Positions 53,147 to 64,000 of a stretch of 64,000 nt of DNA are shown one piece after another. The stretch is from Polyangium spumosum (GTDB lineage Bacteria > Myxococcota_A > Polyangia > Polyangiales > Polyangiaceae). Numbering within the stretch: position 1 is the stretch's first letter; each line of letters opens with the position of its first letter. The translations under genes were made by a program, and so were the position numbers. The stretch covers positions 248,001-312,000 of the forward strand of contig NZ_WJIE01000008.1 of assembly GCF_009649845.1 (NCBI RefSeq), read 5' to 3'. The notes beneath the pieces were generated by a model that saw only the letters and a program-made list of their open reading frames with translations, did no database searches and was not told the origin of the DNA.

Positions 53147-55042
53147 TCAGCGTGGAGCCGTGGGCTGGCGCGGGGTGCCGGGCTTCGGCGACGAGGGCGC
53201 GGCCTCCGGCGCCTTCGCGCCGGGTTTGTCCTTCCCATCAACCGGTTTGTCCGTCCCCTCGGCGGGTTTGTCCGTCCCGTCGGGCGCCTCGGGCGTGGGT
53301 TGCGCGCCGGAGCGATCGAGCGTGCTGCCCGGCAGCGTCCCCTTGCGCGGCTCGAGCACGCCGCTCGACTTCGGCAAGGTGCCGGCGCTCGGGAGCGTGC
53401 TCGCGCCGTTCAGCACGCCGTTGTTGTCGAGCACGCTGCCGTTGTCCAGCGCGGAGTCGCGCGGGGAGAGCACCGTGTCGCCGCCGCCGACGGCCCTGCC
53501 GGGCGCGCTGCCATGGCCCTTGATGCGGAAGACGACGCGGCGGTTCGTCGCGGTCATGAACTTGCAGTCTTCCGAGAGCTCCTCGTCCTTCCCGAGGCAA
53601 CCGGAGTCGTCGTAGACGGGTTTGGAGTGACCGTACCCCTTCGCCGTGATCCGCGAGGGATCGATACCCTTCTGGATCAAGTACGCCCGGACGCTGTCCA
53701 CGCGGCGCTGGGACAGGTTGATGTTGTACACGTCGCTCGCGCGCACGTCCGTGTGGCCCTCGATCTCGACCGAGCGGATCTCGGGGTTGTTGATGAGGAC
53801 CGTGACGACCGCGTCGAGCACGGACTTCGAGTCGTCGAGGATGATGTCCTTGTCGGTCGCGAAGTGGACCGGATCGAGGATCTTGATCTCGTCTCCCTTG
53901 ATGAACGCGCCCGGGCAGCCGCCGCGGCCGCCCGCGGTCATCGGGCACTTGTCTTCACGATCCGGCACGCCGTCGGCGTCGGAGTCGGAGTCGGGGCAGC
54001 CCATGTTCTGCGGCACGCCGGGCAGCTCGGGGCAACGATCGGCCTCGCCGATGAGGCCGTCATGATCGGGATCTTCGCTGTCGATCTGCTTCAGGCGATC
54101 GATCTCCTGCTGCTCGCGCGACTTCGACGGCTGCCACGTGAGGCCCGCGAACGCGCGGAAGACGGGCGCGCCGAACCCGCAGTTCGCGCCGAACGTGCCG
54201 CCGACCGTGAGCGAGAAGCCGCTCGCCCACTGCCAGCGCATCGCCATGAGCGCCTCGGCCGGGACCTGCGACGGGCTGTCGGGGAACTTCACGAGCGAGA
54301 CGGAGCCGTACACGCCGCCGAGCACGGACCAACCCCAGCGCTGCACGACGTACATCTCCGCGCCGATGCCGAAGTTCGCCATGTCGCCGACCTTCGTCCC
54401 GGCAAACTGCCGATCGGGCCGGAACCAGATGCCGCCGTTCGCCGTGACGAGCAGGCCGAAGTTGAAGCGGTAATCCGCGACGAGGCCCATGCCGCCGGAG
54501 ACGGCGCCGTCGCCGGCGAAGGCGTTCTGGTCGCCCGTGGGCAGGTTCAAGTTGCCCGTGAGCGCCATGCCGAAGCCCTCTTTGATCTGGGCCTTCCGGT
54601 TCAGGTACGGGATCGCGATCTTGGTGTTGAAACGAAGATCGCCGAGCGCGTTCGGCGCGATCTCGCCTTCGGTGCCGAGCGGCCTCAGGTTGTCGGACAT
54701 CTGCCAGGCGACGAACGGCATCGCCATCGTGACGTCGAAGATGTCGAAGAAGCCGATACCCGCGAGGCCCGTGACCTGCAGGCGCGCGCCGACGGCGCGG
54801 ATCTCCTGGCCCGTCGTGATCGCCGCGACCGCGAGCGGATCGAGGCCGATGTCCGTGTAGATGCCGAAGGTCGGCGAGAGGTGGCCGATGACCTCGGACT
54901 TCTGGATCATCACGAGATCACGCGGCGCCGCGGAGGGACGGAAGGTCTGCGCGTCGAAGCGCCCTTCCTCGGCGGCCTCCGCGGCCAGAGGCGCCGCGGC
55001 GAGCGTCGCGAGCGAGAGCAGGACAGAGATGGATCGCTTCAC
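53147..55042 (-). CDS. traB: TraB-like outer-membrane protein with OmpA domain
   Basis: 631 residues from GTG 55042, which overlaps the traA stop by four bases (GTGA). A signal peptide (about 1-23) leads to a beta-barrel-like region (~40-310, alternating aromatic/Gly strands). A thrombospondin-3-like Asp-rich linker ([19 protein letters not shown]) and an OmpA peptidoglycan-binding domain follow ([27 protein letters not shown]). The last ~100 residues are unusual low complexity ([16 protein letters not shown], then [20 protein letters not shown]). Barrel plus OmpA next to a Cys-rich MYXO-CTERM receptor is the TraB layout of Myxococcus outer-membrane exchange. Expected site is the outer membrane, partnering TraA. 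Confidence 0.8.
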   Translation of the reverse strand: MKRSISVLLSLATLAAAPLAAEAAEEGRFDAQTFRPSAAPRDLVMIQKSEVIGHLSPTFGIYTDIGLDPLAVAAITTGQEIRAVGARLQVTGLAGIGFFDIFDVTMAMPFVAWQMSDNLRPLGTEGEIAPNALGDLRFNTKIAIPYLNRKAQIKEGFGMALTGNLNLPTGDQNAFAGDGAVSGGMGLVADYRFNFGLLVTANGGIWFRPDRQFAGTKVGDMANFGIGAEMYVVQRWGWSVLGGVYGSVSLVKFPDSPSQVPAEALMAMRWQWASGFSLTVGGTFGANCGFGAPVFRAFAGLTWQPSKSREQQEIDRLKQIDSEDPDHDGLIGEADRCPELPGVPQNMGCPDSDSDADGVPDREDKCPMTAGGRGGCPGAFIKGDEIKILDPVHFATDKDIILDDSKSVLDAVVTVLINNPEIRSVEIEGHTDVRASDVYNINLSQRRVDSVRAYLIQKGIDPSRITAKGYGHSKPVYDDSGCLGKDEELSEDCKFMTATNRRVVFRIKGHGSAPGRAVGGGDTVLSPRDSALDNGSVLDNNGVLNGASTLPSAGTLPKSSGVLEPRKGTLPGSTLDRSGAQPTPEAPDGTDKPAEGTDKPVDGKDKPGAKAPEAAPSSPKPGTPRQPTAPR

Positions 55043-57063
55043 GGCTCACCTCGAAGGCGGCGCCCCAGCAGGGCAAGAATGGCGAGAGCGAGGAACGCGG
55101 CCCCGGGCGCGCCGCCACCATGTCGGCCGGGCCTCGCAGAGCATATCGTGGCGAGCGTTCCACCGCAATCGACGCCGTCGGGCATGGGGCCGAGGGCGCA
55201 CTCCTTCGCCGTCTCGCTTTCATTCCAGCGGCAGTGCTCGTTGCCGAGGCAGTCGACGTTGGCCTTGCAGGAGGGCGTGCAGGTGTTGGTGGAGAGGTTG
55301 CACGTGCCGCCGCAGGGGCAGTGCGAGTCGGCATAACAAGCGACACATTCGTCGCCGTCGCAGTGCGGCTTGTCGGGCGCGCAGCTCAAGAGGCAGCCCG
55401 CGCTCATCGTGCAGGTGTGGGTCACGGGGTCGCAGGTGGTGCCGTCGCCACATTGCGAGTCGTCGGTGCAGCGCACGCACGCGGCGACGGACGCGTTCTG
55501 GCCGAAGCAGAAGGGCGTGTCGCCGCCGCAGCTATCGCAGCGCAGGCCGCAACGTTTGTCGCGGGTGCAGGGCGTGCAGGTGCCGCTCAGGCAGAAGGCG
55601 CCCTCGGCGCAATCCATGTCGTGGCGGCACTCGGCGCACGCGGTGCCGATGGGCCCGGGCAGGCAGAAGGGGTACCGAGGCTGGGTCGTGCCGTTGATGA
55701 CGATGGTCTCGAGCGCGGTGCAGTTGACGCAGCCGTCGCCGCAGCACGTCGGCGTGTTGTTCTCGGGCAGCGTGCCCTGGCAGCGGCCGACGGAGAGGTT
55801 GCAGATGCCGCCGCCGCACTCGGCGTCCGTGGTGCACTCGACGCAGCTCGGATCGCCGTTCGTGTCGAGCGGGGCGCACTTCATCTGCTGGCCGTTCGCG
55901 CCGTTCGGGCAGCAGTTGCAGGAGGCGCCGGCGCACTCGGCGCTCGTCGAGCAAGGCTCACACTTGTTCTCGACGCACGCCTCGCCCTTGGGGCAGTCGG
56001 TGTTGTCGTTGCACTCGTCGCAGGTCTTCGTGTCGGGGTTGCAGGTGAAGCCGCCCGCGCAGTCCGCGTCGGTGCGGCAGCCGGCGCACTGGAGGTTGCC
56101 GTTCAGGTTCACGCAGAACGGCGTGGCCTCGTCGCAGGGCGAGCAGGTCGGGCCGCAGAGCGTGTTGGTGTCACAGGGGGCGCAGAGCGCGGCCGAGTTG
56201 CAGTAGTACCCGTTGTCGCAGCCGCTGTTCCCCCCCTGATCGGCGAACTCGCGCCTGCACTGCTTGCAGACGCCGAGATCATCGTACGAGGGGTTGCCGC
56301 TCAGGGTCTGGAAAAACGCGGTCGAGGGGAAGGCCGTGAAGCTCAGATCGTTCAGCTTGGTGATCGGCGGCACGTTCGCTTCTCGCTCGAAGTCCACGAA
56401 GTCCCCGATGAAGTAGGACATCTCGAGCGCTGCGTGCTCGGTGAGCTGGACGTAGAGGATCTCGATCGGGTAGAGGCCGGCATTCTGGAAGGTGACCTGG
56501 TTCGTCAAGCGCCACGTGGCCGCGCCGAGTACGGGCGCGCGCGTGACGACGTTGTAGATCCCCTTTTGCTTGTCGTAGATGGTGAGGCTGACGGCGTCGT
56601 CCGAGTAAAACCCGAAGTGAATGGGCTGGTTGACCCAATTCGCGGGGACGTTGAGGTAGCCACGCAGGCGGCTGCCGAACCTCGTCGACGTGTCGTTCAC
56701 GAAGAAATCGCAGCCGCCCGTCTTGCAGCCCTGATCGAGAGCTACGTCGATGAAGTCGCCGTAGCTCACCTTGTCGATGCTGGCGTTGTTGTTGGACAGA
56801 TCGAGCAACGTGCGGATGACGTGCTCGGTGCGATCGACGGCGTGGGCCTCGATGAAGGCATTGACCGCGCCCGTGTAGTTGTCGACCACGTCGCCGAACT
56901 CGTTCACGCTCGCCGCGATCGCCGACGCCGCGCAGAGGCCCGTTCCCAGGCCGTCCAGCGGGTCCGACACGCCTTCGGGGATCGTGACCGGCGCAGCGCT
57001 CGCGACGCGAGGAGCCATCGCGGCGAGGGCGACTGAAGCAAGCAGGATTCGTCTGAGGTCCAT
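55039..57063 (-). CDS. traA: TraA-like outer-membrane exchange receptor
   Basis: 674 residues, close to Myxococcus TraA in length. Signal peptide (~1-23, ASA before AP). Residues ~80-245 form a PA14-like distal domain ([51 protein letters not shown]). About 40 Cys follow in tandem repeats (~265-625: [39 protein letters not shown]). A Cys, hydrophobic helix and Arg cluster at the end ([16 protein letters not shown]) fit a MYXO-CTERM sorting signal. This is the TraA architecture: a polymorphic cell-surface adhesin that recognises kin and triggers outer-membrane fusion. It is the first gene of a two-gene operon with traB. The specificity residue cannot be mapped without alignment. Confidence 0.83.
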   Translation of the reverse strand: MDLRRILLASVALAAMAPRVASAAPVTIPEGVSDPLDGLGTGLCAASAIAASVNEFGDVVDNYTGAVNAFIEAHAVDRTEHVIRTLLDLSNNNASIDKVSYGDFIDVALDQGCKTGGCDFFVNDTSTRFGSRLRGYLNVPANWVNQPIHFGFYSDDAVSLTIYDKQKGIYNVVTRAPVLGAATWRLTNQVTFQNAGLYPIEILYVQLTEHAALEMSYFIGDFVDFEREANVPPITKLNDLSFTAFPSTAFFQTLSGNPSYDDLGVCKQCRREFADQGGNSGCDNGYYCNSAALCAPCDTNTLCGPTCSPCDEATPFCVNLNGNLQCAGCRTDADCAGGFTCNPDTKTCDECNDNTDCPKGEACVENKCEPCSTSAECAGASCNCCPNGANGQQMKCAPLDTNGDPSCVECTTDAECGGGICNLSVGRCQGTLPENNTPTCCGDGCVNCTALETIVINGTTQPRYPFCLPGPIGTACAECRHDMDCAEGAFCLSGTCTPCTRDKRCGLRCDSCGGDTPFCFGQNASVAACVRCTDDSQCGDGTTCDPVTHTCTMSAGCLLSCAPDKPHCDGDECVACYADSHCPCGGTCNLSTNTCTPSCKANVDCLGNEHCRWNESETAKECALGPMPDGVDCGGTLATICSARPGRHGGGAPGAAFLALAILALLGRRLRGEP

Positions 57064-57217
57064 GGCACCGTCGGCCTTCGCGCCGCACTGCGCGGCACAG
57101 CCGCGACCCTACCATGAACCCTGTGATCCAGACAAGATCCGGGCCTCACCCGCGCGCCGGGGAGAAGACCGCGCGCGGGCAGGAAATCTCACATCGTGAT
57201 CGCCACGTGTGTTCGCG

Positions 57218-59023
<1,806 letters not shown>

Positions 59024-59058
59024 CGCGCGGCGCACGTGACCCGAGCCGCGAGGTGGCG

Positions 59059-60162
59059 TCAAGGGTGGGGCGCGAAGGCCGAGGCGACGGGCGCGGCGGC
59101 GCGCGGCGCGAGCGACGTGGGCACGATGAACGAGGGATCGATCGGCGTGCCATTGACGAGCATCTTGAAGGCCGCGTAACGCGGGGCGCGCGACTCCCAG
59201 AGCGTGAAGCCGAGCGAGGCGTGGCGCAGGTCCTGCACCCAGGCCGCGAGGGGGCCGTCCCAGGCCGCGCCGAAGCTCGGGAGCGAGCGGGCGAGGCGGT
59301 CGTACTCGGCGATCGCCTCGTCGTGCTCGTGGATGATGCGGCGCACGGCTTCCATCATGGAGAGCCCGTGCTCTTCGCGGAGCGCGAGGATCACGTTGAC
59401 GTAACCCGAGGCCCAGTCCTTGCCGAGGCTCCAGATGTCATTGCCGAGGCCGACGATCTTGCCGGAGAGCTCTTTCAAGGCATGCACCACCTCGTGCGCG
59501 TGAACGTCGCGCGGGAGCTCGACGCCGCGGGCGTATTCGAGCAGGTGACCCGTGGCGGCCATTCCAATCGTGTCGACCCGCGAGCGGAGCGCCTCTTCGT
59601 AGGTGACGCGGGCGAGGCCGGCGCGGCGCTGCTTCGAGGTGCGCGCTTCCTTCAGCGCGGCGTCGCTCCAGGCGTCCATGGCCTCGCAGAGGGTCTCCAT
59701 CCAGGCGGGGCTCATGGTCGCGGCGAGCTCGCGCAGCAGGGCCGACCAGGTGGCGCCGAAGAGGGTGGTGACGCCCGATGCGCTCGGCTCGAGCACGGAA
59801 GGGCCACGAAAGGGGAACGTCCGCTCGCGGCCCTCGACGTCGACGTCGTCCCAGAGCAACCAGAGCGAGAGGTACTTCGCGAGCAGCAAGAGCTCGCGCG
59901 GCCCGGCGTGCGGGAACGGCATGCCCGCGTAATCGGCCGGCGCGAACGTGCGGACGATCCAGATCGAGCGCTCGCCGAAGCCGAGCTCCCGGAACCACGC
60001 GAGCGTCTCCTCCTCGATCCGCGCCGCGTGCACGTTCACCAATGGATCCGGCCACCAGTGGCGCGGGATCCCGAGCGCGAGGTCCGGCGCGCGTGGCGCC
60101 GTGATCTCCCTGGCAGGACAAACGGTGATGGCCTCGTCGAGCCTTTCGCTTGCTGCATGCAT
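59059..60162 (-). CDS. Class I terpene synthase
   Basis: 367 residues from ATG 60162. First metal motif DDVDVE at 105-110 (Asp-rich DDxxx(D/E) type) and NSE-type motif NDIWSLGKD at 241-249. The pyrophosphate sensor Arg195 lies 46 residues before the NSE motif, and the RY pair (328-329) about 80 after it, matching the effector geometry of bacterial terpene cyclases. Single-domain, so not a geosmin synthase; a mono- or sesquiterpene is likely, product unknown. Upstream (20 bases) is a STAS/SpoIIAA-like gene and downstream an acyl-CoA dehydrogenase. No prenyltransferase or P450 is nearby. Confidence 0.92.
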   Translation of the reverse strand: MHAASERLDEAITVCPAREITAPRAPDLALGIPRHWWPDPLVNVHAARIEEETLAWFRELGFGERSIWIVRTFAPADYAGMPFPHAGPRELLLLAKYLSLWLLWDDVDVEGRERTFPFRGPSVLEPSASGVTTLFGATWSALLRELAATMSPAWMETLCEAMDAWSDAALKEARTSKQRRAGLARVTYEEALRSRVDTIGMAATGHLLEYARGVELPRDVHAHEVVHALKELSGKIVGLGNDIWSLGKDWASGYVNVILALREEHGLSMMEAVRRIIHEHDEAIAEYDRLARSLPSFGAAWDGPLAAWVQDLRHASLGFTLWESRAPRYAAFKMLVNGTPIDPSFIVPTSLAPRAAAPVASAFAPHP

Positions 60163-60182
60163 GTGCCGCCCCCCAAAATCGC

Positions 60183-60614
60183 TCAAGCGCTGCGCTGCAT
60201 CGAATCTCGTCGCTCGACCTCGGCGAGCCAGGCGCGCGCCTCGGCTTCGCCCTCGAAAAACTTGATCTGCCCACGCAGATCGACGTGGAGCAATCGAATG
60301 GCTTTCGTTATCATGGAGACGACCACGCGGAGGTGAAAATCGGCGCCGAACACGGCGGTGGCGCGCGGGTTCAGGACCAGCATGCCGCCAACCGCGTGAC
60401 GCCGCACGAGCTCCGATACCTGTCCCGTGCGAGACAGATCCACGAGCAAGTCGATGTGCCTTTGGCTCCGCGCGGTCGCCTCGAGCACCGCGTTCATCCC
60501 CGCGACGACGCGGGCGTCGAGATCCCCCACATACGTCACGAAGCAGGTGCCCGGCGGCTCGAAGCGCATCCAGCTCCGGCCAAAGTCGTATTGTATTTCT
60601 TGATCTTGAAGCAC
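60183..60614 (-). CDS. SpoIIAA/STAS-like small protein
   Basis: 143 residues from GTG 60614, with AAAGG seven bases upstream; an upstream in-frame TTG lacks one. Strand-helix order fits SpoIIAA-like proteins: CFVTYVGDLDARVVAGMNAV, HIDLLVDLSRTGQVS, ATAVFGADFHLRVVVSMITK and the C-terminal IKFFEGEAEARAWLAEVER. Such proteins occur widely in myxobacteria with unclear function; some bind membranes or regulate. It is the first gene of a same-strand set with the terpene synthase. Confidence 0.7.
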   Translation of the reverse strand: MLQDQEIQYDFGRSWMRFEPPGTCFVTYVGDLDARVVAGMNAVLEATARSQRHIDLLVDLSRTGQVSELVRRHAVGGMLVLNPRATAVFGADFHLRVVVSMITKAIRLLHVDLRGQIKFFEGEAEARAWLAEVERRDSMQRSA

Positions 60615-60756
60615 GTGAGAGCCTTTCGAGTTCCAGGCGATCGTCTGGGTCGCCCACGCTCGCAAGGTGCACGCGTCGTGCCGGGGCCGCTCGGCGGATC
60701 AGGACACCCGGGAATCGGTCGACGGACGGGAAATTCGAGTACGACAATCGAAGGCG

Positions 60757-60773
60757 TGCATGCGTTGCATGCG
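60757..60773. repeat. Two TGCATGCG boxes, possible operator
   Basis: TGCATGCG at 60757-60764 and 60766-60773 (period nine), each containing the palindrome GCATGC, lie in the 277-base gap upstream of the STAS-like/terpene unit, about 140 bases before its start. The rest of the gap shows no gene. A short tandem palindrome is a plausible regulator site; chance is not excluded. Confidence 0.35.
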
Positions 60774-60891
60774 CGCAGCTTTTTGTCGTCGCCCGTGGGT
60801 ACGGCCTGCACACCAGGTCCGGCCGCGACGTCCCGCGATCCGAAGGGATTTCGAGGGTTTCGGGGCGAGGCCCAAAGAGGCGTTCAGAACG

Positions 60892-63800
60892 TCATTCCAC
60901 CACGACGCGCCACGCTCGCCACAGATCGAGGATCCGCGTGTGCATCGGGACGGCCTCGACGAAGCTCCGGGCATAGGCGGGATCCGCGATACGAGCGGCG
61001 CGCGCGAGCAGGTCTCTGCGGGCCTCGTCGATCGCGGCGCGGGCCTCCTCGGCCCTCCCGGCCGCCCGGAGCGCCTCGGCGCGCGTGAGCACGATACGCG
61101 CGTGCGCGCTCGTGTGCCGCATGCCGACCTCGGCCGTCTGCGCGAGCGCGAGGTTCGAGAGCGAAACCGCGCTCTCCGGGCGGCCCTCCGCGAGCTCGAG
61201 GACCGCGCGCCCCGCGAGCGCCCAGATGCGCCCGAGGGGCAGGAGCTCGACGAGGGGCGCGACCGCGGCGAGCAGGCGAGCTGCCGCGTCGAGATCCCCA
61301 CGACGCAGGTGCGCTTCGAGCACGAAGTACTGCACGCTCACGCTGATCACGCCATCGCTGTCCGCCGCGGCTTGCTCGGCGATCGACGTGCCGAGCGTGA
61401 TGGCCTCCTCGAGCGCGCCTCGCTCGACGAGCAGCGCGGCGCGGAAGCACCCCGCGAGCAACGCGGCGACGCTGCCCTCCGTCGCGACCGCGAGGGCGAG
61501 ATCGAACTCGCGTTCGGCCTCCTCGTACGCGCCGAGCAGCACGAGGTCGAGGCCCACGTGGGCGCGGAGCAGCGGCAAGAAGCGTCGATCCCCCGAGACC
61601 GTGAAGTTCGCGATGGCCTCGCGCTCGACGCCGAGGGCCGCGAACGGGTCCCCCTCGGCGTAGCGGTGCCAGTAGCCGCGGGCGTAACCGAAGCGGCCGG
61701 CGACGGACGGATCGCGGGCGAGGAAGGGGCCGACGACCTGCTCCATGCGGGCGAGGAAGCGCTCGGCCATGGCGCGCTCGCCCATGACGAGCTGCGAGAT
61801 CACGGCCGAGCTGTAGGCGAAGGAGAGCGCGGGGATGGCGTCCTCGACGGGCTCGATGCGGTAGAGCTCGGCCATGAGCGAGGCGAGGGCCTCACGCTTG
61901 CGCAGCAGGAGCGCGCTGCCGACGGCGGCGCCGAGCGCGCGGCCGTGCTCCTTGCTGCCGGGGCGCGCGCACGCGAGCGCCTCCATCGCCGCCTCGTAGG
62001 CGCGCGCCGACGAGCTCGTCCAGTTCCACGCTTCGGCCCGGATCGCGCGGAGCTGGGCCACGACGTCCTCGCGCCCGCTCGCGTCGATGCCGCGATCGGT
62101 GAAGCTCACGGCGGCCGAGAAATCACCGGCCGAGAGCGCGAGCTCGGCCGCGGCCGCGAAGAACTCGGCCGAGCGCTCCTTGTCGCCGGAGCTCTCGAAA
62201 TGGTCGGCCAGGATCGTCGGATCCGTCTCGCCCGAGGCGAGCAACCACTCGGCCGCGAGCGTGTGCCCGCGGCGGCGATCACGCTCGGTGAGCATCGCGT
62301 ACGAGCCCTCGCGCACGAGCGCGTGACGGAACGCGTACTCCTCCTCGCCGAGGAAGCGGCTCTCGCGGCGCCGCACGATGAACTCGCGCTCGCAGAGGCG
62401 ATCGAGCAGGCCGACGCGGCCGTTCGGCAGGGACGCCTCGCCGATGAGCGCGGCCACGCCGCCCCACCAGAACGACTGCCCGAAGACGCTCGCCGCGCGT
62501 AACACGCGCCGCGCCTCGGGCTCGAGCGAGAGCAGGCGCGCCTCGACCATGCCGAGCACGGTCTCCGGCAGATCGCTCCCGCGCCCCTCGGCCACCGCGC
62601 GGATGAGCTCCTCGAGGTAAAACGCGTTGCCGGCGGCGCGATCGACGAGCCGCTGGATCTCCTCCTCGCTCGTGATCTCGCCCAGGAAATGCCGCACGAG
62701 CCGCTCGGCCGCGCGGCGCCCGAGCTCGCCGAGGCGCACCTCGAGCATCTCCCGCTCGGCCCAGATCTTCGGGAAGAGATCGTGCAGCTCGGGACGCGCG
62801 AGCGCGAGCACGGCGAAGCGACGATCCCCCTGCAGCGCGAGCGCCGCGTCGACGAGCTTGATCGAGGCGCGATCACCCCAGTGCAGATCCTCGAGCGCGA
62901 CGACGAGGGGCCGCACGACGACGAGCGCCTCCACGAAGTCGAGCCACGCCTCGCGGATCCGATCGGCCATCAGCGCGGCGTTCTGGCGCGCGGCGCGTAG
63001 ATCGGGCCGCTCGCCCTCCGCGGGCGCGCCGATCATCTCGCCGAGGAACGTGGTGACGCGCGCGTGATCGTCGCCCGTGACGTACGTCGCGACGAGGGCC
63101 TCGAGCTTGTGACGGCGCGAGGCCAGGGGCTCGCCGATGCCGATCTGGGCCATCGTGCGCAGGGCGGAGCCGAGGATCGAGAAGGCCGAGCCTGCGCCGA
63201 TCGGATCGCCGCGTCCGATGGCGACCGCGGGCTCCACGGCGCCGCGGCGGAGCTGCTCGACGAGCTCGTGCCGCAGGCGCGACTTGCCCATGCCGGGCAT
63301 GCCGAGCACGACGGCGACACGTGGCTTGCCCTCGTCGAGGCCCTCTTCGAGGAAGTCGCGCACGCTGCGCAGCTCGCGCTCGCGGCCGAGGTAGGGGCTC
63401 GGCTTGCCGAGCAGCGTGCGCGTCCCGGAGCCGATCTCGCGCTCGCCGCGCAGGAAGATCCCGTCCGCGCCCGCGCTCACGTCGAAGCGCACGTCGAGCA
63501 GCGCCTGCGTCGAGGCGTCGATCCGCACGGCGCCTGCCTCCTCGCCGAGGTCGAGCAGGGCGGCGGCGCGTTTCGAGATCGAGCCGAGCGCGAAGCCTTG
63601 GGACGTCTCCTCGCGCCCCGTGACGAGCACGATACGCGCCTCGGGGGCGAGGGCGCGTAGCCGGAGCGCAGCGCGCGCCGCGCGTGCAGCCTGATCGGTC
63701 GGGTTGCCGCGGCCGACGAGGCCGATGAGCAACGCGCCGCCCTCGATCTCCTCGACGCGCGCGCCGAGCGGCGCGATCTCCTGCTCGATCGCGGCGATAC

Positions 63801-64000
63801 GCTCGCGCGAGAGGAACCTCGTGGGCAACTCTTCGCCGTCGGGCCGCGAGGGCGGGAGCGCGGCGACGATCGAGAGGAGCTGCCGTTCGCTGTCGGTGAT
63901 GACCTCCGCGGACGTCGGTTGTGCTTCCGTCGCGTTGCCCTCGACGGGGCCGAGCGCGGCGAGAGCGCGCGCCACGGCGCCTGCGTCGGCGGGCCGGCCG
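60892..64000 (-). CDS. C-terminal part of a kinase/AAA-ATPase hybrid (N-terminus outside window)
   Basis: The frame is open from 60892 to the window end, over 1030 residues. The upstream in-frame codons read GRPADAGAVARAL, which fits the end of a Ser/Thr kinase C-lobe (conserved Arg-Pro), so the kinase domain should lie beyond 64000; the GTG at 63975 is not a convincing start. Then a degenerate cyclase-like region (~25-190 of the visible part), an AAA_16 ATPase with Walker A LGMPGMGKSR and Walker B-like VVALEDLHW, and a long TPR-type helical tail. Such kinase-ATPase hybrids are abundant in myxobacteria. ATP-driven regulation of an unknown target is expected. It reads toward the terpene unit with 277 bases between. 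Confidence 0.87.
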   Translation of the reverse strand, partial: GRPADAGAVARALAALGPVEGNATEAQPTSAEVITDSERQLLSIVAALPPSRPDGEELPTRFLSRERIAAIEQEIAPLGARVEEIEGGALLIGLVGRGNPTDQAARAARAALRLRALAPEARIVLVTGREETSQGFALGSISKRAAALLDLGEEAGAVRIDASTQALLDVRFDVSAGADGIFLRGEREIGSGTRTLLGKPSPYLGRERELRSVRDFLEEGLDEGKPRVAVVLGMPGMGKSRLRHELVEQLRRGAVEPAVAIGRGDPIGAGSAFSILGSALRTMAQIGIGEPLASRRHKLEALVATYVTGDDHARVTTFLGEMIGAPAEGERPDLRAARQNAALMADRIREAWLDFVEALVVVRPLVVALEDLHWGDRASIKLVDAALALQGDRRFAVLALARPELHDLFPKIWAEREMLEVRLGELGRRAAERLVRHFLGEITSEEEIQRLVDRAAGNAFYLEELIRAVAEGRGSDLPETVLGMVEARLLSLEPEARRVLRAASVFGQSFWWGGVAALIGEASLPNGRVGLLDRLCEREFIVRRRESRFLGEEEYAFRHALVREGSYAMLTERDRRRGHTLAAEWLLASGETDPTILADHFESSGDKERSAEFFAAAAELALSAGDFSAAVSFTDRGIDASGREDVVAQLRAIRAEAWNWTSSSARAYEAAMEALACARPGSKEHGRALGAAVGSALLLRKREALASLMAELYRIEPVEDAIPALSFAYSSAVISQLVMGERAMAERFLARMEQVVGPFLARDPSVAGRFGYARGYWHRYAEGDPFAALGVEREAIANFTVSGDRRFLPLLRAHVGLDLVLLGAYEEAEREFDLALAVATEGSVAALLAGCFRAALLVERGALEEAITLGTSIAEQAAADSDGVISVSVQYFVLEAHLRRGDLDAAARLLAAVAPLVELLPLGRIWALAGRAVLELAEGRPESAVSLSNLALAQTAEVGMRHTSAHARIVLTRAEALRAAGRAEEARAAIDEARRDLLARAARIADPAYARSFVEAVPMHTRILDLWRAWRVVVE

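Noticed and set aside
60892-63975. Complete gene starting at GTG 63975
   Set aside because: Upstream codons continue a kinase-like Arg-Pro segment to the window edge without a stop, so the gene is truncated by the window.

Overview
This 64 kb window looks like chromosome from a myxobacterium, most likely of the Polyangium/Sorangium branch. The evidence is a GC content that looks close to 70%, many Gly/Ala/Ser-rich lipoproteins, Ser/Thr protein kinases with extracellular tails, surface proteins with MopE-type and thrombospondin-3 Cys/Asp repeats, MYXO-CTERM-like C-termini, and a convincing traA-traB outer-membrane-exchange operon. I found no rRNA, tRNA, CRISPR array, prophage or intact insertion sequence.

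Layout. 1-4 kb: an SDR/acyltransferase pair and a duplicated helical protein resembling heme-oxygenase-like oxidases. 4-7 kb: a coupled two-gene unit of a ThDP-dependent lyase/synthase and a ketosynthase-III-like protein whose catalytic His is replaced by Asn. 7-18 kb: membrane proteins (DoxX-like, DUF418), a GH172-like plus beta-propeller fusion, pirin coupled to a GAF histidine kinase, an acyl-CoA dehydrogenase, a heme/copper PHM-type monooxygenase lipoprotein and a metallophosphatase. 18-21.5 kb: a polymorphic-toxin-like locus. It holds an intact lipoprotein with a Cys-rich tail, a candidate immunity gene overlapping its stop, a frameshifted second copy with a different Cys-rich tail, and a second candidate immunity gene. 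A degenerate 43-bp tandem array lies just upstream. 22-31 kb: a four-gene surface-protein/kinase/PEGA/propeller operon and a second kinase. 31-45 kb: secreted or lipidated enzymes and Cys-rich, beta-helix, RCC1 and AgmC-like surface proteins, followed by a large nested inverted repeat. 45-53 kb: phosphatidylserine synthase, an apparently solitary adenine methylase, a class I methyltransferase, a fold-III PLP decarboxylase, a D-2-hydroxyglutarate-dehydrogenase-like flavoprotein facing serA, and a small lipoprotein. 53-57 kb: traA-traB. 57-61 kb: a possible operon of an SpoIIAA/STAS-like protein, a class I terpene synthase and an acyl-CoA dehydrogenase. 61-64 kb: the C-terminal part of a kinase/AAA-ATPase hybrid that runs off the window.

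The most interesting theme is kin interaction. In Myxococcus, TraA/TraB fuse outer membranes of kin and deliver lipoprotein toxins (SitA) whose tails vary and whose immunity genes lie downstream. This window has traAB and, about 32 kb away, a lipoprotein toxin/immunity module that has apparently swapped tails by tandem duplication. Linking the two is inference, but it is testable.
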